Origin: Calditenuis sp032249575
GTDB taxonomy: Archaea; Thermoproteota; Nitrososphaeria_A; Caldarchaeales; Calditenuaceae
DNA length: 28,343 bases
Assembly: GCA_032249575.1 (NCBI GenBank)
Contig: JAVVHL010000003.1
Coordinates: forward strand, 1 to 28,343
Direction: 5' to 3'
Under the pieces are notes generated by a model. It searched no databases. It saw only the letters and a list, made by a program, of their open reading frames with translations, and was not told where the DNA came from. This document shows, piece by piece, positions 1 through 7,556 of the stretch. The first letter of the stretch is position 1. Each line of letters starts with the position of its first letter. The position numbers were made by a program, and so were the translations under genes.

Positions 1-1
1 C

Positions 2-75
2 CGGGCCCGGCGGGATTTGAACCCGCGACCTACCGGTTAAGAGCCGGCCGCTCTGCCTGGCTGAGCTACGGGCCC
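2..75 (-). tRNA. tRNA-Lys (anticodon CTT)
   Basis: On the reverse strand the sequence folds as a full cloverleaf. The acceptor stem GGGCCCG pairs with CGGGCCC, the D stem GCTC with GAGC, the anticodon stem GCCGG with CCGGT (one G-U pair), and the T stem GCGGG with CCCGC around a TTCAAAT loop. The anticodon loop CTCTTAA places CTT at positions 34-36, so the tRNA reads the AAG Lys codon. No intron is visible. The base at position 2 supplies the discriminator G. CCA is not encoded in the visible part. A short inverted repeat (78-97) lies two bases upstream of the mature 5' end. Confidence 0.96.
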
Positions 76-489
76 AACGTCCCGACCGCAAGGGACGCCA
101 GCATCCACACTCCGAGACCCTCGATATCAACCTCTCGAGTTCCGTCAGACCGCTCCCTCGCTGATGGAGGACCGTTAATGACAGAGCCAGGGATGCCGTT
201 GTAGGGCAAACGCGCCAGGTTCCAGCATCGACATGCTAGATAGCGAAAGTCCTCGGCGACAAAATGCTCATCATAAAAAGGATTCACGGCGTTCTGTTTC
301 CTTGTCTCGCCCGTGCTCCGGATCGCGATTTTGATGTTCCTGACCGGGTCACTGTTCTACTCGAGATGGACCCTTCTACCGATGGATGTGTTCGGCGTCG
401 CGGTAACGTTCTGCTTACATAGACTGTATTTAAAGAGAAAAAGCCACAGTGAAGGCAAAAATATATTGCATTATTGATAACTAGACCAC
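76..489. other. Intergenic region, AT-rich toward its right end
   Basis: About 410 bases lie between the tRNA and the glycosyltransferase. A 6-bp inverted repeat (cgtccc at 78-83, gggacg at 92-97) abuts the tRNA 5' side. The right part turns AT-rich and holds the promoter of the next gene. A 73-codon minus-strand reading frame (66-287) starts with GTG, runs into the tRNA and resembles nothing I know, so I do not call it a gene. I see nothing else that I can support. Confidence 0.6.
457..467 (+). promoter_or_regulatory. TATA box of the glycosyltransferase/MscS operon
   Basis: The sequence AAAATATATTG is a strong archaeal TATA element. Its centre lies about 27 bases before the GTG/ATG start at 490-495. 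The transcript should therefore begin at or within a few bases of the start codon. No Shine-Dalgarno sequence is seen in the 15 bases before the start, which fits leaderless translation. A second AT-rich stretch (TATTTAAAG, near 427-435) could be another TATA-like site. Confidence 0.6.
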
Positions 490-1854
490 GTGATGCGGCT
501 TGCGGTCTGTTCACAGACTCCGCTGGTTAGGCTTATATCTGAAGGTTTAAGTTCCAAAGAGATGTTGGATGTAGAACGTCTTGAGTTATACAAGGACTAT
601 GTTTTCTCCCCTGGTGGGGTCACAAGAATGGTTTACCCACTACTTATTCACATGAAATCCCGGAACTACGTTGAGGACGTCTACTGGGTATCACTCAACC
701 CAACCGCTCCGTCTGTAATGCTCTACAAAGGAATCAAGCTCATCTCCGTAAAGGTTGACGAGACCTCGCTAAAGGGCTACGGAGTCGTCAAGGAGCACCT
801 GTGGAAATTGTTCCACGGTGCAGCCGACCAGTCAATTCCACAGCTCACAGAACTCGCGTGGCACGACGAATACGCCTACTTCAACCTCTACAACAGGGTC
901 TGCGCCGAGACGCTTCTCGAGCTTGACAAAACCGAAGACCTAGACCTATTCTACATACACGACTTCCAGCAACTCCCGACAGGCTACATGCTTAACAACC
1001 TGAAGCCGAAAGTCTTCAGGTGGCACATCCCATTCGATGAAAAAGTCATACCGCCCGATTGGGAACCTTTTCTGACAAAGTTTCTCAACGCCTACGATGT
1101 AATAATAGTAAGCTGCAGAACATACCTGAACTCGCTTATCAAAAGAGGATACAAAGGGAAAGCATACCATATATATCCTTACATAGACTTCAAGGAATAT
1201 AGAAGACCCGCAAGGACTGAGATCGAGCATTTTTGCGAAAGGTTCGGTATAAATGACGACGATTTTGTGGTGCTGCTTGTCGCGCGGCTCGACCCTTTGA
1301 AGGGTCATGACATAGCGGTAAAAGCTTTAGCTCAACTTGTTAAGAAATTTCCTAGGCTGAAGCTTGTGTTTGTAGGCAACGGGAGCTTTTCGAGCAGTTC
1401 GAAGGGGCTTGGGCTCGACAAAGCCTCCTCATGGAAGAGAATTGTCTCTGAGTTGGCTAGTGCTCTAGGGGTTAGCAACAGGGTTGTGTTCACAGGCCAT
1501 CTGCCGCAGGATATGCTTGACGCAGCCTACGAAAGATGCGATGTCTTCATACTGCCTTCAAGGGCTGAAGGGTTTGGGTTGGTTGTGGCCGAGGCGTGGC
1601 TCCACGAGAAGCCTGTTATAGTCAGCTCGGCGGCAGGCATCTCTGAAATAGTAGAGCACGGAAAAAATGGTCTGATAGTCAACCCTAGTAACGTTGATGA
1701 AGTTGTTAGGGCTATTGAATATCTCATCCGAAATGAGCATGCACGGAAGGAAATGGGCGTTTTGGGTAGGAAGGCTGTCGAGATTCTAAGCATTGAGAGG
1801 GGTTTGAGGGAAGAGGCCGAGGTTTTGAAAATGGTTGTTGAGGGATTCCCATGA
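490..1854 (+). CDS. GT4-family glycosyltransferase, TreT-like
   Basis: This 454-residue protein has the two Rossmann domains of GT-B retaining glycosyltransferases. An N-terminal glycine-rich loop (GGVTR, 42-46) and a HisAsp pair (157-158) lie in the acceptor half. The donor half has the Arg/Lys pair of VARLDPLKG (264-272) and the EX7E motif EGFGLVVAE (360-368). The HD-x-Q and RWHIP segments resemble trehalose glycosyltransferring synthase (TreT) and the glycosyltransferase of the Thermoproteus tenax trehalose operon, so a role in trehalose or a related sugar osmolyte is likely but inferred. The start is GTG at 490 or the adjoining ATG at 493, right for a leaderless mRNA. Its stop overlaps the start of the downstream channel gene (ATGA), so the two are co-translated. 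Base composition is much lower in G+C than in neighbours after 2900. Confidence 0.85.
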   Translation: MMRLAVCSQTPLVRLISEGLSSKEMLDVERLELYKDYVFSPGGVTRMVYPLLIHMKSRNYVEDVYWVSLNPTAPSVMLYKGIKLISVKVDETSLKGYGVVKEHLWKLFHGAADQSIPQLTELAWHDEYAYFNLYNRVCAETLLELDKTEDLDLFYIHDFQQLPTGYMLNNLKPKVFRWHIPFDEKVIPPDWEPFLTKFLNAYDVIIVSCRTYLNSLIKRGYKGKAYHIYPYIDFKEYRRPARTEIEHFCERFGINDDDFVVLLVARLDPLKGHDIAVKALAQLVKKFPRLKLVFVGNGSFSSSSKGLGLDKASSWKRIVSELASALGVSNRVVFTGHLPQDMLDAAYERCDVFILPSRAEGFGLVVAEAWLHEKPVIVSSAAGISEIVEHGKNGLIVNPSNVDEVVRAIEYLIRNEHARKEMGVLGRKAVEILSIERGLREEAEVLKMVVEGFP

Positions 1855-2621
1855 TTGCGATCGAGCTTGTGAACGTGACCGAGCTGGTGTTGCGGCTTGC
1901 GACAGTCGCAGCTATACTTCTAATCACATATGTCGTTGCAAAACTTTTCACGACAATCCTCAGAGGGGCTTTGAGGGTTGCTCCCCCGCTTATAGTAGAC
2001 CAAGCGGTCAAGATTGCCTCTGCCTTTGTCTGGGTGGTTGGACTTCTTCTCGCCGTCAACCAGCTTGGCCTCAACCTGGATGTTTTGCTGGTGCTGCTGG
2101 CTGTCGCTGGGGTAGGGTTGATTGTGGCCGCGAGAGATGTTCTCAGCAACTTCCTCTCCAAGCTCTTCATCGGCATCTACATTCCCGTAAAAGTGGGTGA
2201 TTACATAAGCGTCGACGGTTTAAGCGGTAAAGTAGTAGAGATAAACCCTGTGGCAACCCTCATACTCATGGACGACGGCACCATAGCTACGGTTCCAAAC
2301 GCCCAGTTCGTGAAAGGAGTTAGTGTAAACAAGACCTCTGTGGCACCTCAACGCATCTCAATACCCGTCACCATACCTTCAAAGATAAGCTTTCCTAAAG
2401 CGGAGGCAGAACTGCTTAAACTGGTATACCGATACAAGCCGCGCCTTGACCAGAGGTTCCCACCAATTTTCACCGTCAAAAGCAGGGGACCCAATTCGGT
2501 TGAAGGTGAGCTTGACCTGTTTGTGTCCAACCCTGAGTTGCGCGAAGTTCTCTCAGCTGAGCTGTCCACCAAGATCAGGGAGCTTTTAGATAGGCTTGAG
2601 AGGGAGGCTGCGTCAAAGTAG
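1851..2621 (+). CDS. Small-conductance mechanosensitive channel (MscS family)
   Basis: The 256-residue product has three predicted membrane helices (about 10-36, 50-70, 76-110). The third is the Gly/Ala-rich pore helix and ends in VAARDVLSNFLSKLFIG. This is followed by the MscS beta domain (PVKVGDYISVDG...GKVVEI..., then TVPNAQF) and a mixed C-terminal domain. The length is near that of short prokaryotic MscS proteins. Channels of this family open on membrane tension and release solutes during hypo-osmotic shock. The ATG overlaps the stop of the glycosyltransferase, and both share low G+C. The pairing suggests linked synthesis and release of a sugar osmolyte, which is an inference from context. 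Confidence 0.9.
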   Translation: MIAIELVNVTELVLRLATVAAILLITYVVAKLFTTILRGALRVAPPLIVDQAVKIASAFVWVVGLLLAVNQLGLNLDVLLVLLAVAGVGLIVAARDVLSNFLSKLFIGIYIPVKVGDYISVDGLSGKVVEINPVATLILMDDGTIATVPNAQFVKGVSVNKTSVAPQRISIPVTIPSKISFPKAEAELLKLVYRYKPRLDQRFPPIFTVKSRGPNSVEGELDLFVSNPELREVLSAELSTKIRELLDRLEREAASK

Positions 2622-2920
2622 TGTTAAAGGCTGCAACGGAACTGGCTATGGCGGCGAGTATTTGTGATGCGAGAAAGCGCAGGGCAATCGCGAGCAGGAT
2701 TGGTGGTGATACAGGTATCGACGTGGTTGGCGGGCGTAGCGCGCTGTAAGACGCGTCTCCCCGAAGAATACGGCCCTGACAACCTCAGGCAGTAGCCGTC
2801 GGTCATAGCCGCTATAAGAGCAGCCTTTTGGTGTGTGGAACAACGACCATCGTTATGATTCAAAACACCTTACGGCCCTCCGGGATAAGGTTATTCATCG
2901 GGCGGTGAGAGAGGCGAGCG
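2622..2920. other. Intergenic region before the flavoprotein gene
   Basis: About 300 bases contain no convincing gene. A 42-codon plus-strand frame (GTG at 2621, overlapping the MscS stop, to TAA at 2749) is tightly placed. However, it is short, unrecognised and has no clear ribosome binding site. A weak TATA-like GGTTATTC near 2888-2895 lies about 29 bases before the ATG at 2921. GGTGAGAGAGG just upstream of that ATG can serve as its ribosome binding site. Composition shifts from the AT-richer left side to the G+C-rich bulk of the window here. Confidence 0.45.
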
Positions 2921-4396
2921 ATGCGGATAGATTGCGACGTCGTCGTGGTCGGAGGGGGCCCTGCAGGGTCCCACACGGCGATGGCCGTCGCGAGGTTCTC
3001 CAGGCAGAACCTGAGGGTCGTCCTGATAGACAGGAACGAGAGGTCAGAGTTTGGGAAGAAGACGAAGAGAGGGTGGACGTGTGGCGATGCGGTGAGCAGG
3101 AAGAGCCTCGAGTTCGTGATGGAGAACCTCGGAATACGGTACGAGTGGCCGGAGATCGAACATGAGGTCGACGGCGTCCTCGTGATCTCGCCGGACCACG
3201 AGACGAAGGTCCTCTTCGACGGTGAGGGTTACCTCCTCAACAGGAAGCTTTGGCCCCAGAAGCAGCTCCAGTACCTCGAGAAGTTCGGGGTCGAGGTGGT
3301 CTTCGGCGTTGACGTCAGGACCCTCCTCAGCGAGGACAACAGGATAGTCGGCGTGAAGGGGACCTCCAGGTCAGGCGAACCGGTCGAGGTGAGGGCGAAG
3401 GTCGTGGTCGACGCGTCAGGATCTGCTTCCGTTCTCAGGACGAACCTCCCGATCGAGAGCTACGTTGAGAGGGAGATAGACAAGGAGAACGACATGGAGG
3501 CGACGGGCAGATACATCCTCGAGTTCGACAGGGTCGTTGAGGACGAGACCTGGTTCGATCCGAGGTACTGCATCATCCACCTCGACCAGTTCCTGGCACC
3601 GGGGGGCTACTGCTGGACCTTCCCGAAAGGCGAGAACAAGGTGAACATCGGACTGGGGGTCCAGAAGACGGCGCTGGACAGGAGGAACGCGGCACACGGC
3701 CTCAACGACAACCTCGCATCCCTGATCGACCAGTACGTCAGGACAAACAGGGCGATAGTGAACCCCCGTGAGCCCGAGGGTTACCAGGACCAGGGCAACA
3801 CGTACAGCACCTGGCAGGTCCCCGTGAGACGCCAGAACGACTGCATGGTCGCGAACGGGTATGTCGTAGTGGGGGACGCGGCGTGGATGCCGAGGCCGAT
3901 AGACGCAGGTGGTCTAGGACCTTCGCTGTACGGATCCGTCATCCTCGGCCGGAACATAGTGAGGGCGATCGAGGAGAACGACGTCAGCCAGGACGGGCTC
4001 TGGAACTACAACGTCGAATACGTCAGGATGTACGGTTACCAGATGGCCGGGTTCGAGGTCTTCAGGAGGTACCTCCAGACGTTGCCCAACGACGACATCT
4101 CCTTCGGCATGAAGTACTTCCTCAGCGAGGACGACATCGAGAGCATCAAGAGGAGGGAGCACCCCAGGTTCCCGCTTCTGACGAACTTCTTGAGGGTACT
4201 GCTCGACGCCGAGCTCAGGAGGAGGGTGAGGGAGAGGCCGAAGCTGGCCAGGTCGCTGGCTTACATCGCCGGCAAGAGCCGTAGGCTGATCAAACACTAC
4301 CTGAACTACCCTGAGAGGAGCTCGGAGTTCCCGAAGTGGAGGGCCCAGCTGCTCAGAGAGCTGCGCGAAGCCAACGAAAAGCTCGGGATCACCTGA
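2921..4396 (+). CDS. Geranylgeranyl reductase family FAD-dependent oxidoreductase
   Basis: The 491-residue protein opens with the FAD dinucleotide motif VVVVGGGPAGS (7-17). It has the TCGDAVSRKS segment (53-62), whose Cys-Gly is typical of the geranylgeranyl reductase family, and the later flavin motif GDAAWMPRPIDAGGLGPSLYG. Family members reduce double bonds of geranylgeranyl chains, for example in archaeal digeranylgeranylglycerophospholipids, with FADH2. Here the substrate is inferred, and another isoprenoid (quinone or carotenoid) is possible. The protein is longer than the usual ~400-450 residues because of a C-terminal helical extension rich in Arg and Glu. The ATG at 2921 follows GGTGA/GAGAGG. 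It converges on the VIT gene with only two bases between stops. The mevalonate kinase at the far right of the window belongs to the same broad lipid pathway. Confidence 0.82.
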   Translation: MRIDCDVVVVGGGPAGSHTAMAVARFSRQNLRVVLIDRNERSEFGKKTKRGWTCGDAVSRKSLEFVMENLGIRYEWPEIEHEVDGVLVISPDHETKVLFDGEGYLLNRKLWPQKQLQYLEKFGVEVVFGVDVRTLLSEDNRIVGVKGTSRSGEPVEVRAKVVVDASGSASVLRTNLPIESYVEREIDKENDMEATGRYILEFDRVVEDETWFDPRYCIIHLDQFLAPGGYCWTFPKGENKVNIGLGVQKTALDRRNAAHGLNDNLASLIDQYVRTNRAIVNPREPEGYQDQGNTYSTWQVPVRRQNDCMVANGYVVVGDAAWMPRPIDAGGLGPSLYGSVILGRNIVRAIEENDVSQDGLWNYNVEYVRMYGYQMAGFEVFRRYLQTLPNDDISFGMKYFLSEDDIESIKRREHPRFPLLTNFLRVLLDAELRRRVRERPKLARSLAYIAGKSRRLIKHYLNYPERSSEFPKWRAQLLRELREANEKLGIT

Positions 4397-4398
4397 AA

Positions 4399-5304
4399 TC
4401 ACCTGAAGTAACCGTGGATGCCGAAGAGGCTGCCAAGGAACTCGCCGAAGAAGAAGGTGGCCGCTGCGGTCCCCATGATGAGCGCAACGTTCTCGACCGC
4501 CTCCCTCCTGAAGCTGGAGTCGTTGATGACGGCGACGTAGTACGTGAAGAAGCTCGCGAGAAGAATGGCGAGGATCACAGACCCGGAGAAGGCGAGGATC
4601 ATGTCGTGGGTCATGAAGTACGGAAGCGCGAGGAGCAACGTTGAGAGAAGGTAAGCCGATCCGGTGACGAGGCCGGAGGTCACGGGTTTGCTCCTGAGCT
4701 CGCTCTTGGCCTTGAGGTACGCTGCGACGCCCATGGAGATCGAGGCCGCGAAGCCCACTATGAGGCCGGCGACGCCTGCGATGATCGTCGACGCCGTGAC
4801 GCCGAGGAACCCCGCGTGGACCCCCGTGACCTCGATCATCGAGTCTGAGAGGCCAAGCGCGATGAATCCGATGTAGCGAAGAAGGGGCTCGTCGATCTGG
4901 GACAGTAGGACCCTCTCGTGCTCCTCCTCGTCCCTCAGGAACTCCTCGACTTTCTCCCTGACGTCGCCCTCAACTCTCTTCAGAACCTCCCTGTACCTCC
5001 TCACCACTTCGGACTCGTGCCGCTCGAGGAGCTTCGTAACGAACGTGAGTCCCAACAGGACCCTGATCAGCATGATCGCCCTGAACTTGAGCCCGTTGAA
5101 CCTGGGCCTGTACGACGGCACCAAGGACTGCCAGAACTCGTAGTGCTTCCTCTCCATCTCCGCGAGCCTCTCGAGCAGCTCCTTCCTCTGGCCGTTCCTC
5201 TCCCTCCTCGCCAGCTCTTTGTAGACCAAGTGGTCGAAGTGTTCGTCGTCACAGAAGAAACGTGCGTCGGAGGTTACGTCGTGCGCCTGCCTGGCCGAGC
5301 TCAT
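4399..5304 (-). CDS. Ferritin-like/VIT (CCC1-type) membrane protein, probable iron/manganese transporter
   Basis: The N-terminal ~140 residues look like a rubrerythrin/ferritin-like four-helix domain, with repeated metal-ligand patterns such as EMERKHYEFW and RDEEEHERV. The C-terminal ~160 residues form about five membrane helices typical of the VIT1/CCC1 family (YIGFIALGLSDSMIEVTGVH, AASISMGVAAYL). Proteins with this architecture, such as membrane-bound ferritin A of bacteria, bind and export or sequester Fe(II) or Mn(II). The substrate here is inferred. The 301-residue length fits the fusion family. The ATG at 5304 overlaps the stop of the upstream coiled-coil gene (ATGA), so translation is coupled. 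It ends two bases from the convergent flavoprotein stop. Confidence 0.85.
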   Translation of the reverse strand: MSSARQAHDVTSDARFFCDDEHFDHLVYKELARRERNGQRKELLERLAEMERKHYEFWQSLVPSYRPRFNGLKFRAIMLIRVLLGLTFVTKLLERHESEVVRRYREVLKRVEGDVREKVEEFLRDEEEHERVLLSQIDEPLLRYIGFIALGLSDSMIEVTGVHAGFLGVTASTIIAGVAGLIVGFAASISMGVAAYLKAKSELRSKPVTSGLVTGSAYLLSTLLLALPYFMTHDMILAFSGSVILAILLASFFTYYVAVINDSSFRREAVENVALIMGTAAATFFFGEFLGSLFGIHGYFR

Positions 5305-5462
5305 CTCCGCTCCAGCTCCTCAATCCTCGATAATATGTCCTCCAGCTCCAGCCTGACCTCCCTGAGCTCCGACTCGAGCCTCTCGATACGGGTGGAGAGG
5401 CGTGAGATCTCGCCTTCCAGCTTCTCGATGCGAGCCAGAAGATCCTGGTCCTTTGAGCTCAT
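5301..5462 (-). CDS. 53-residue coiled-coil protein
   Basis: A short reading frame encodes 53 residues, starting MSSKDQDLLARIEKLEGEIS and continuing as almost perfect heptads of Leu/Ile with Glu/Arg to its end. It should form one long amphipathic helix that dimerises or binds a partner helix. GGGGCG a few bases upstream of the ATG is a plausible ribosome binding site. A TATA-like CAATAAGAAT lies about 30 bases upstream. The TGA overlaps the ATG of the ferritin-like/VIT gene, a strong sign of a real, co-translated gene. I know no named family. A role as a structural or regulatory partner of the transporter is only inferred from the overlap. Confidence 0.65.
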   Translation of the reverse strand: MSSKDQDLLARIEKLEGEISRLSTRIERLESELREVRLELEDILSRIEELERR

Positions 5463-5582
5463 GTCGCCCCAGCAACGAATCCCATTCTTATTGACCCATC
5501 TGCCCGAAGGACGCCGAAACTTTTTCAGGTACTCCAGCCGGAGGATTTACATCAGAAGAGCATAGGGGAGCGTGGAGCCGGT

Positions 5583-6554
5583 TTGCAGGTCAGGTACAGG
5601 TTCGAGTACGAGGTGAGGAGGCCGCTTCCCGAGGTCAAGGCCTTCTTCAGCGACGTCTCGAACCTCGAGCGTGTATGGCCGAGGGATTACGCACTGAAGG
5701 TGATCGAGGGGCCTGAAAGGGTCGTGAGGGGTGCGCGTTACCTGGTCAGAGGCCGTCTGCTCGGTCAACCGGTCCTCCTCCCCTTCACCGTCCTTGAGGA
5801 AGACGAGACCACGAGCCGCCACGTTCTGGAGGACGTCCTCGGAGGGAAACTAGAGCACTTCCAGCGCCTAGAGCCGAGGGGAGGATCGACAAAAGTGGTC
5901 GAGGAGTTCCATTTGGAAATCAATCCGTTGCTGGCCCCCGCCGCAAAGGTCGTCCTAGGGAGGGCGCTGGAGTACCGGGTCGAGGCGATCAGGGCGCTGC
6001 TTGAGGGAGGGCGGTTTCCTGAGTTCAGGGACCCCCTGAAATTATCGATCGCTGCGGGCACCACTTTGAGCGTGCTCGGAGTGATAGTCGCAGCGTTCTT
6101 GACGGTGTGGGCCTTCCCGAGGCCGGTCGATTACGTCGCTAAGCTCATTGCTTGGTTCCTGCTTTGGTTCTTCACCCATGACCTGGCCCACCTAGTTGTG
6201 GGAGCGGTGACCGGTGTGAGGTTCAGCCACTACTACGTCGGCCTCTCCAACCTTTACAGGTCGAGGCTCGTGCCGAGGCAGATCAAGACGTTCATAGTCG
6301 CGTTGGGCATCAAAATTGATCGGGAGAAGACCAGGGCCGGGAGGCTCGGGTACTTCGCGATGTTCGTGGCAGGGCCCCTCGCCTCTATGATCTCGCCCTT
6401 CCTGGTCCCCCTGCACCTCTTGGTTGCTGGACGCGTTGGGACCTTCACCTTCCTTCTGCTGGCGCTCTCCTTCGCTAACGTTGCCTTCACCGTCCCGTTC
6501 AGCGCTTCCGTAGGCTGCATCGCCAAGGGCCTTAGGGCTTTGAGGAAGGGTTGA
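5583..6554 (+). CDS. START/SRPBCC domain fused to an M50-like integral membrane domain
   Basis: Residues 1-145 look like a SRPBCC (START-like, ligand-binding) domain: YEVRRPLPEVKAFFSDVSN..VWP at the start, a beta-rich middle, and a long C-terminal helix. Residues 153-313 form about four membrane helices. The second ends in FFTHDLAHLVVGAVTG (197-212), which resembles the HExxH zinc helix of site-2-protease (M50) enzymes but has Asp in place of the catalytic Glu. A late NVAFTVPF segment recalls the N-x-x-P-x-x-x-DG motif of that family without its Asp. This may be an inactive or altered relative, and I do not assign a reaction. The start is TTG at 5583, the only start-like codon in frame, with GGAG just upstream. 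It begins a plus-strand run with the next two genes. Confidence 0.7.
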   Translation: MQVRYRFEYEVRRPLPEVKAFFSDVSNLERVWPRDYALKVIEGPERVVRGARYLVRGRLLGQPVLLPFTVLEEDETTSRHVLEDVLGGKLEHFQRLEPRGGSTKVVEEFHLEINPLLAPAAKVVLGRALEYRVEAIRALLEGGRFPEFRDPLKLSIAAGTTLSVLGVIVAAFLTVWAFPRPVDYVAKLIAWFLLWFFTHDLAHLVVGAVTGVRFSHYYVGLSNLYRSRLVPRQIKTFIVALGIKIDREKTRAGRLGYFAMFVAGPLASMISPFLVPLHLLVAGRVGTFTFLLLALSFANVAFTVPFSASVGCIAKGLRALRKG

Positions 6555-6569
6555 GGGTCGATCAGGAGG

Positions 6570-6890
6570 ATGGAGCAGGGGCCTCAGAGGAGGTACCGGC
6601 TGAAGGTCGTCGAGGTGACGGGCGTCGAGGCGGACGTGGAGCTGCGGCAGGAAGATGCGGATGCTCTGGGTCTGAGGGGGGCGTTCGAGGAGGCCAGCAG
6701 GAGGTACGCGGAGAGGCGACCGCTGGTGGAGAGGTTCGGGAACGAGTACCACCACGTCTTCCCGGACCCTGTAGTGGTCGAGGTGGACGACGGAGTGGTG
6801 AGGGCCCTGATCGGGTACAAGGACCTGCCCGTCAGGATGGGGTTCTCCGGAAGGACGTACCTCGTGAGCCTCGAGGCCGGATGCGGCTGA
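6570..6890 (+). CDS. Hypothetical 106-residue protein upstream of ATP synthase subunit E
   Basis: The protein is a small soluble alpha/beta chain: a beta-rich N-terminus (RYRLKVVEVTG), a charged helix (EEASRRYAERRPLVERF), then beta strands (HHVFPDPVVVEVDDGVV). I recognise no family. The ATG follows AGGAGG with almost no spacer, and GAGGG lies about 12 bases upstream, so the start is not certain. It begins 15 bases after the START/M50-like gene and ends 35 bases before subunit E, all on one strand, so the three are probably co-transcribed. The in-frame codon pattern (G/C-ending, AGG for Arg) matches neighbouring true genes. The function is unknown. Confidence 0.6.
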   Translation: MEQGPQRRYRLKVVEVTGVEADVELRQEDADALGLRGAFEEASRRYAERRPLVERFGNEYHHVFPDPVVVEVDDGVVRALIGYKDLPVRMGFSGRTYLVSLEAGCG

Positions 6891-6925
6891 GTTGAAATAG
6901 TGCGGTGAGCTGATGGGGGCCGGAT

Positions 6926-7537
6926 TTGTCTGTCACGCTCGAGTCCCTGATCGAAGAGGTGGTCAAGGAGGCCCTTGCAGAGTACGAGGCGAGGATCGAG
7001 GAGGCGAGGAAGCGCATCTTGAGCGAGCTGGAGGCCGAGAAGGAAAGCGTCATGCAGGAGCTCAGGAGGGGCCTCGAGGCTGTGAGGAGGGAGGTGGAGG
7101 CGGAGCGGAGGCGGAGGTTGAGCCAGGTCGAGGCGGAGGTCAGGCGTGAGTACCTGGACACTCTTGAGGCCCTGGTGAAGCGGGCCGTCTCCAACGCAGT
7201 AGATAGGATCCGTTCCATCAAGGAGTCACAAACCTACAGGGACTTCCTCAGGAGGTCGATAGAGGAGGCGATTGAGGCGTTGGGGTCTGAGGAGGTAGTG
7301 GTGGAGACGTGCTCTGAGGACCTGAAGGCGGTGAAGTCCATCGCGTCAGAGCTCTCCAAGGAGAGGAACGTCAAGGTCAAGGTCTCGAGCAAAACGATCG
7401 ACGTCATTGGGGGCGTCAAGGTCTCGAGGGCCGACGGGACGATGGTCTACGACGCCACAATCGATTACAGGCTCAGCAGGCTCTCCGATCAGCTGAGGAC
7501 CGTCGTCGTGAAGCATCTAGTCGCTGAGGACCGGTGA
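6926..7537 (+). CDS. atpE: A-type ATP synthase subunit E
   Basis: Subunit E forms the peripheral stalk of the archaeal A/V-type ATP synthase with subunit H/G and holds the A3B3 head against the membrane part. The first ~95 residues are a charged coiled coil (SLIEEVVKEALAEYEARIEE onward). The C-terminal half is the mixed alpha/beta head-binding domain, ending in the family pattern GGVKV...DGTMVYDATIDYRL. The 203-residue length is normal. The start is TTG at 6926 after GGGGGCCGGA. The nearby ATG at 6913 is in another frame. The rest of the ATP synthase operon is not beside it; subunit B lies about 16 kb away on the opposite strand. Confidence 0.92.
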   Translation: MSVTLESLIEEVVKEALAEYEARIEEARKRILSELEAEKESVMQELRRGLEAVRREVEAERRRRLSQVEAEVRREYLDTLEALVKRAVSNAVDRIRSIKESQTYRDFLRRSIEEAIEALGSEEVVVETCSEDLKAVKSIASELSKERNVKVKVSSKTIDVIGGVKVSRADGTMVYDATIDYRLSRLSDQLRTVVVKHLVAEDR

Positions 7538-7556
7538 CCGAGGTCAAAACTGACTA

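Noticed and set aside
66..287. A 73-codon minus-strand reading frame between the tRNA and the glycosyltransferase
   Set aside because: It starts with GTG, runs about ten bases into the mature tRNA-Lys, resembles no protein I know, and has no clear ribosome binding site.
2621..2749. A 42-codon plus-strand frame overlapping the MscS stop
   Set aside because: The placement is suggestive, but it is short, unrecognised and has no ribosome binding site. It is mentioned in the intergenic entry only.
2700..2780. A tRNA-like string (GGGCGTAGCGCGC) between MscS and the flavoprotein
   Set aside because: No T-arm or matching acceptor strand could be found, so no cloverleaf forms.
1..2920. tRNA-Lys as an integration site for the low-G+C block
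   Set aside because: Elements normally enter the 3' end of a tRNA, which faces out of the window here. The low-G+C genes lie on the 5' side, and I found no copy of the tRNA end near 2650-2920 and no integrase.
4389..4407. A 9-base direct repeat (atcacctga) at the convergent stops
   Set aside because: It overlaps two stop codons and is probably chance. No terminator or element feature accompanies it.
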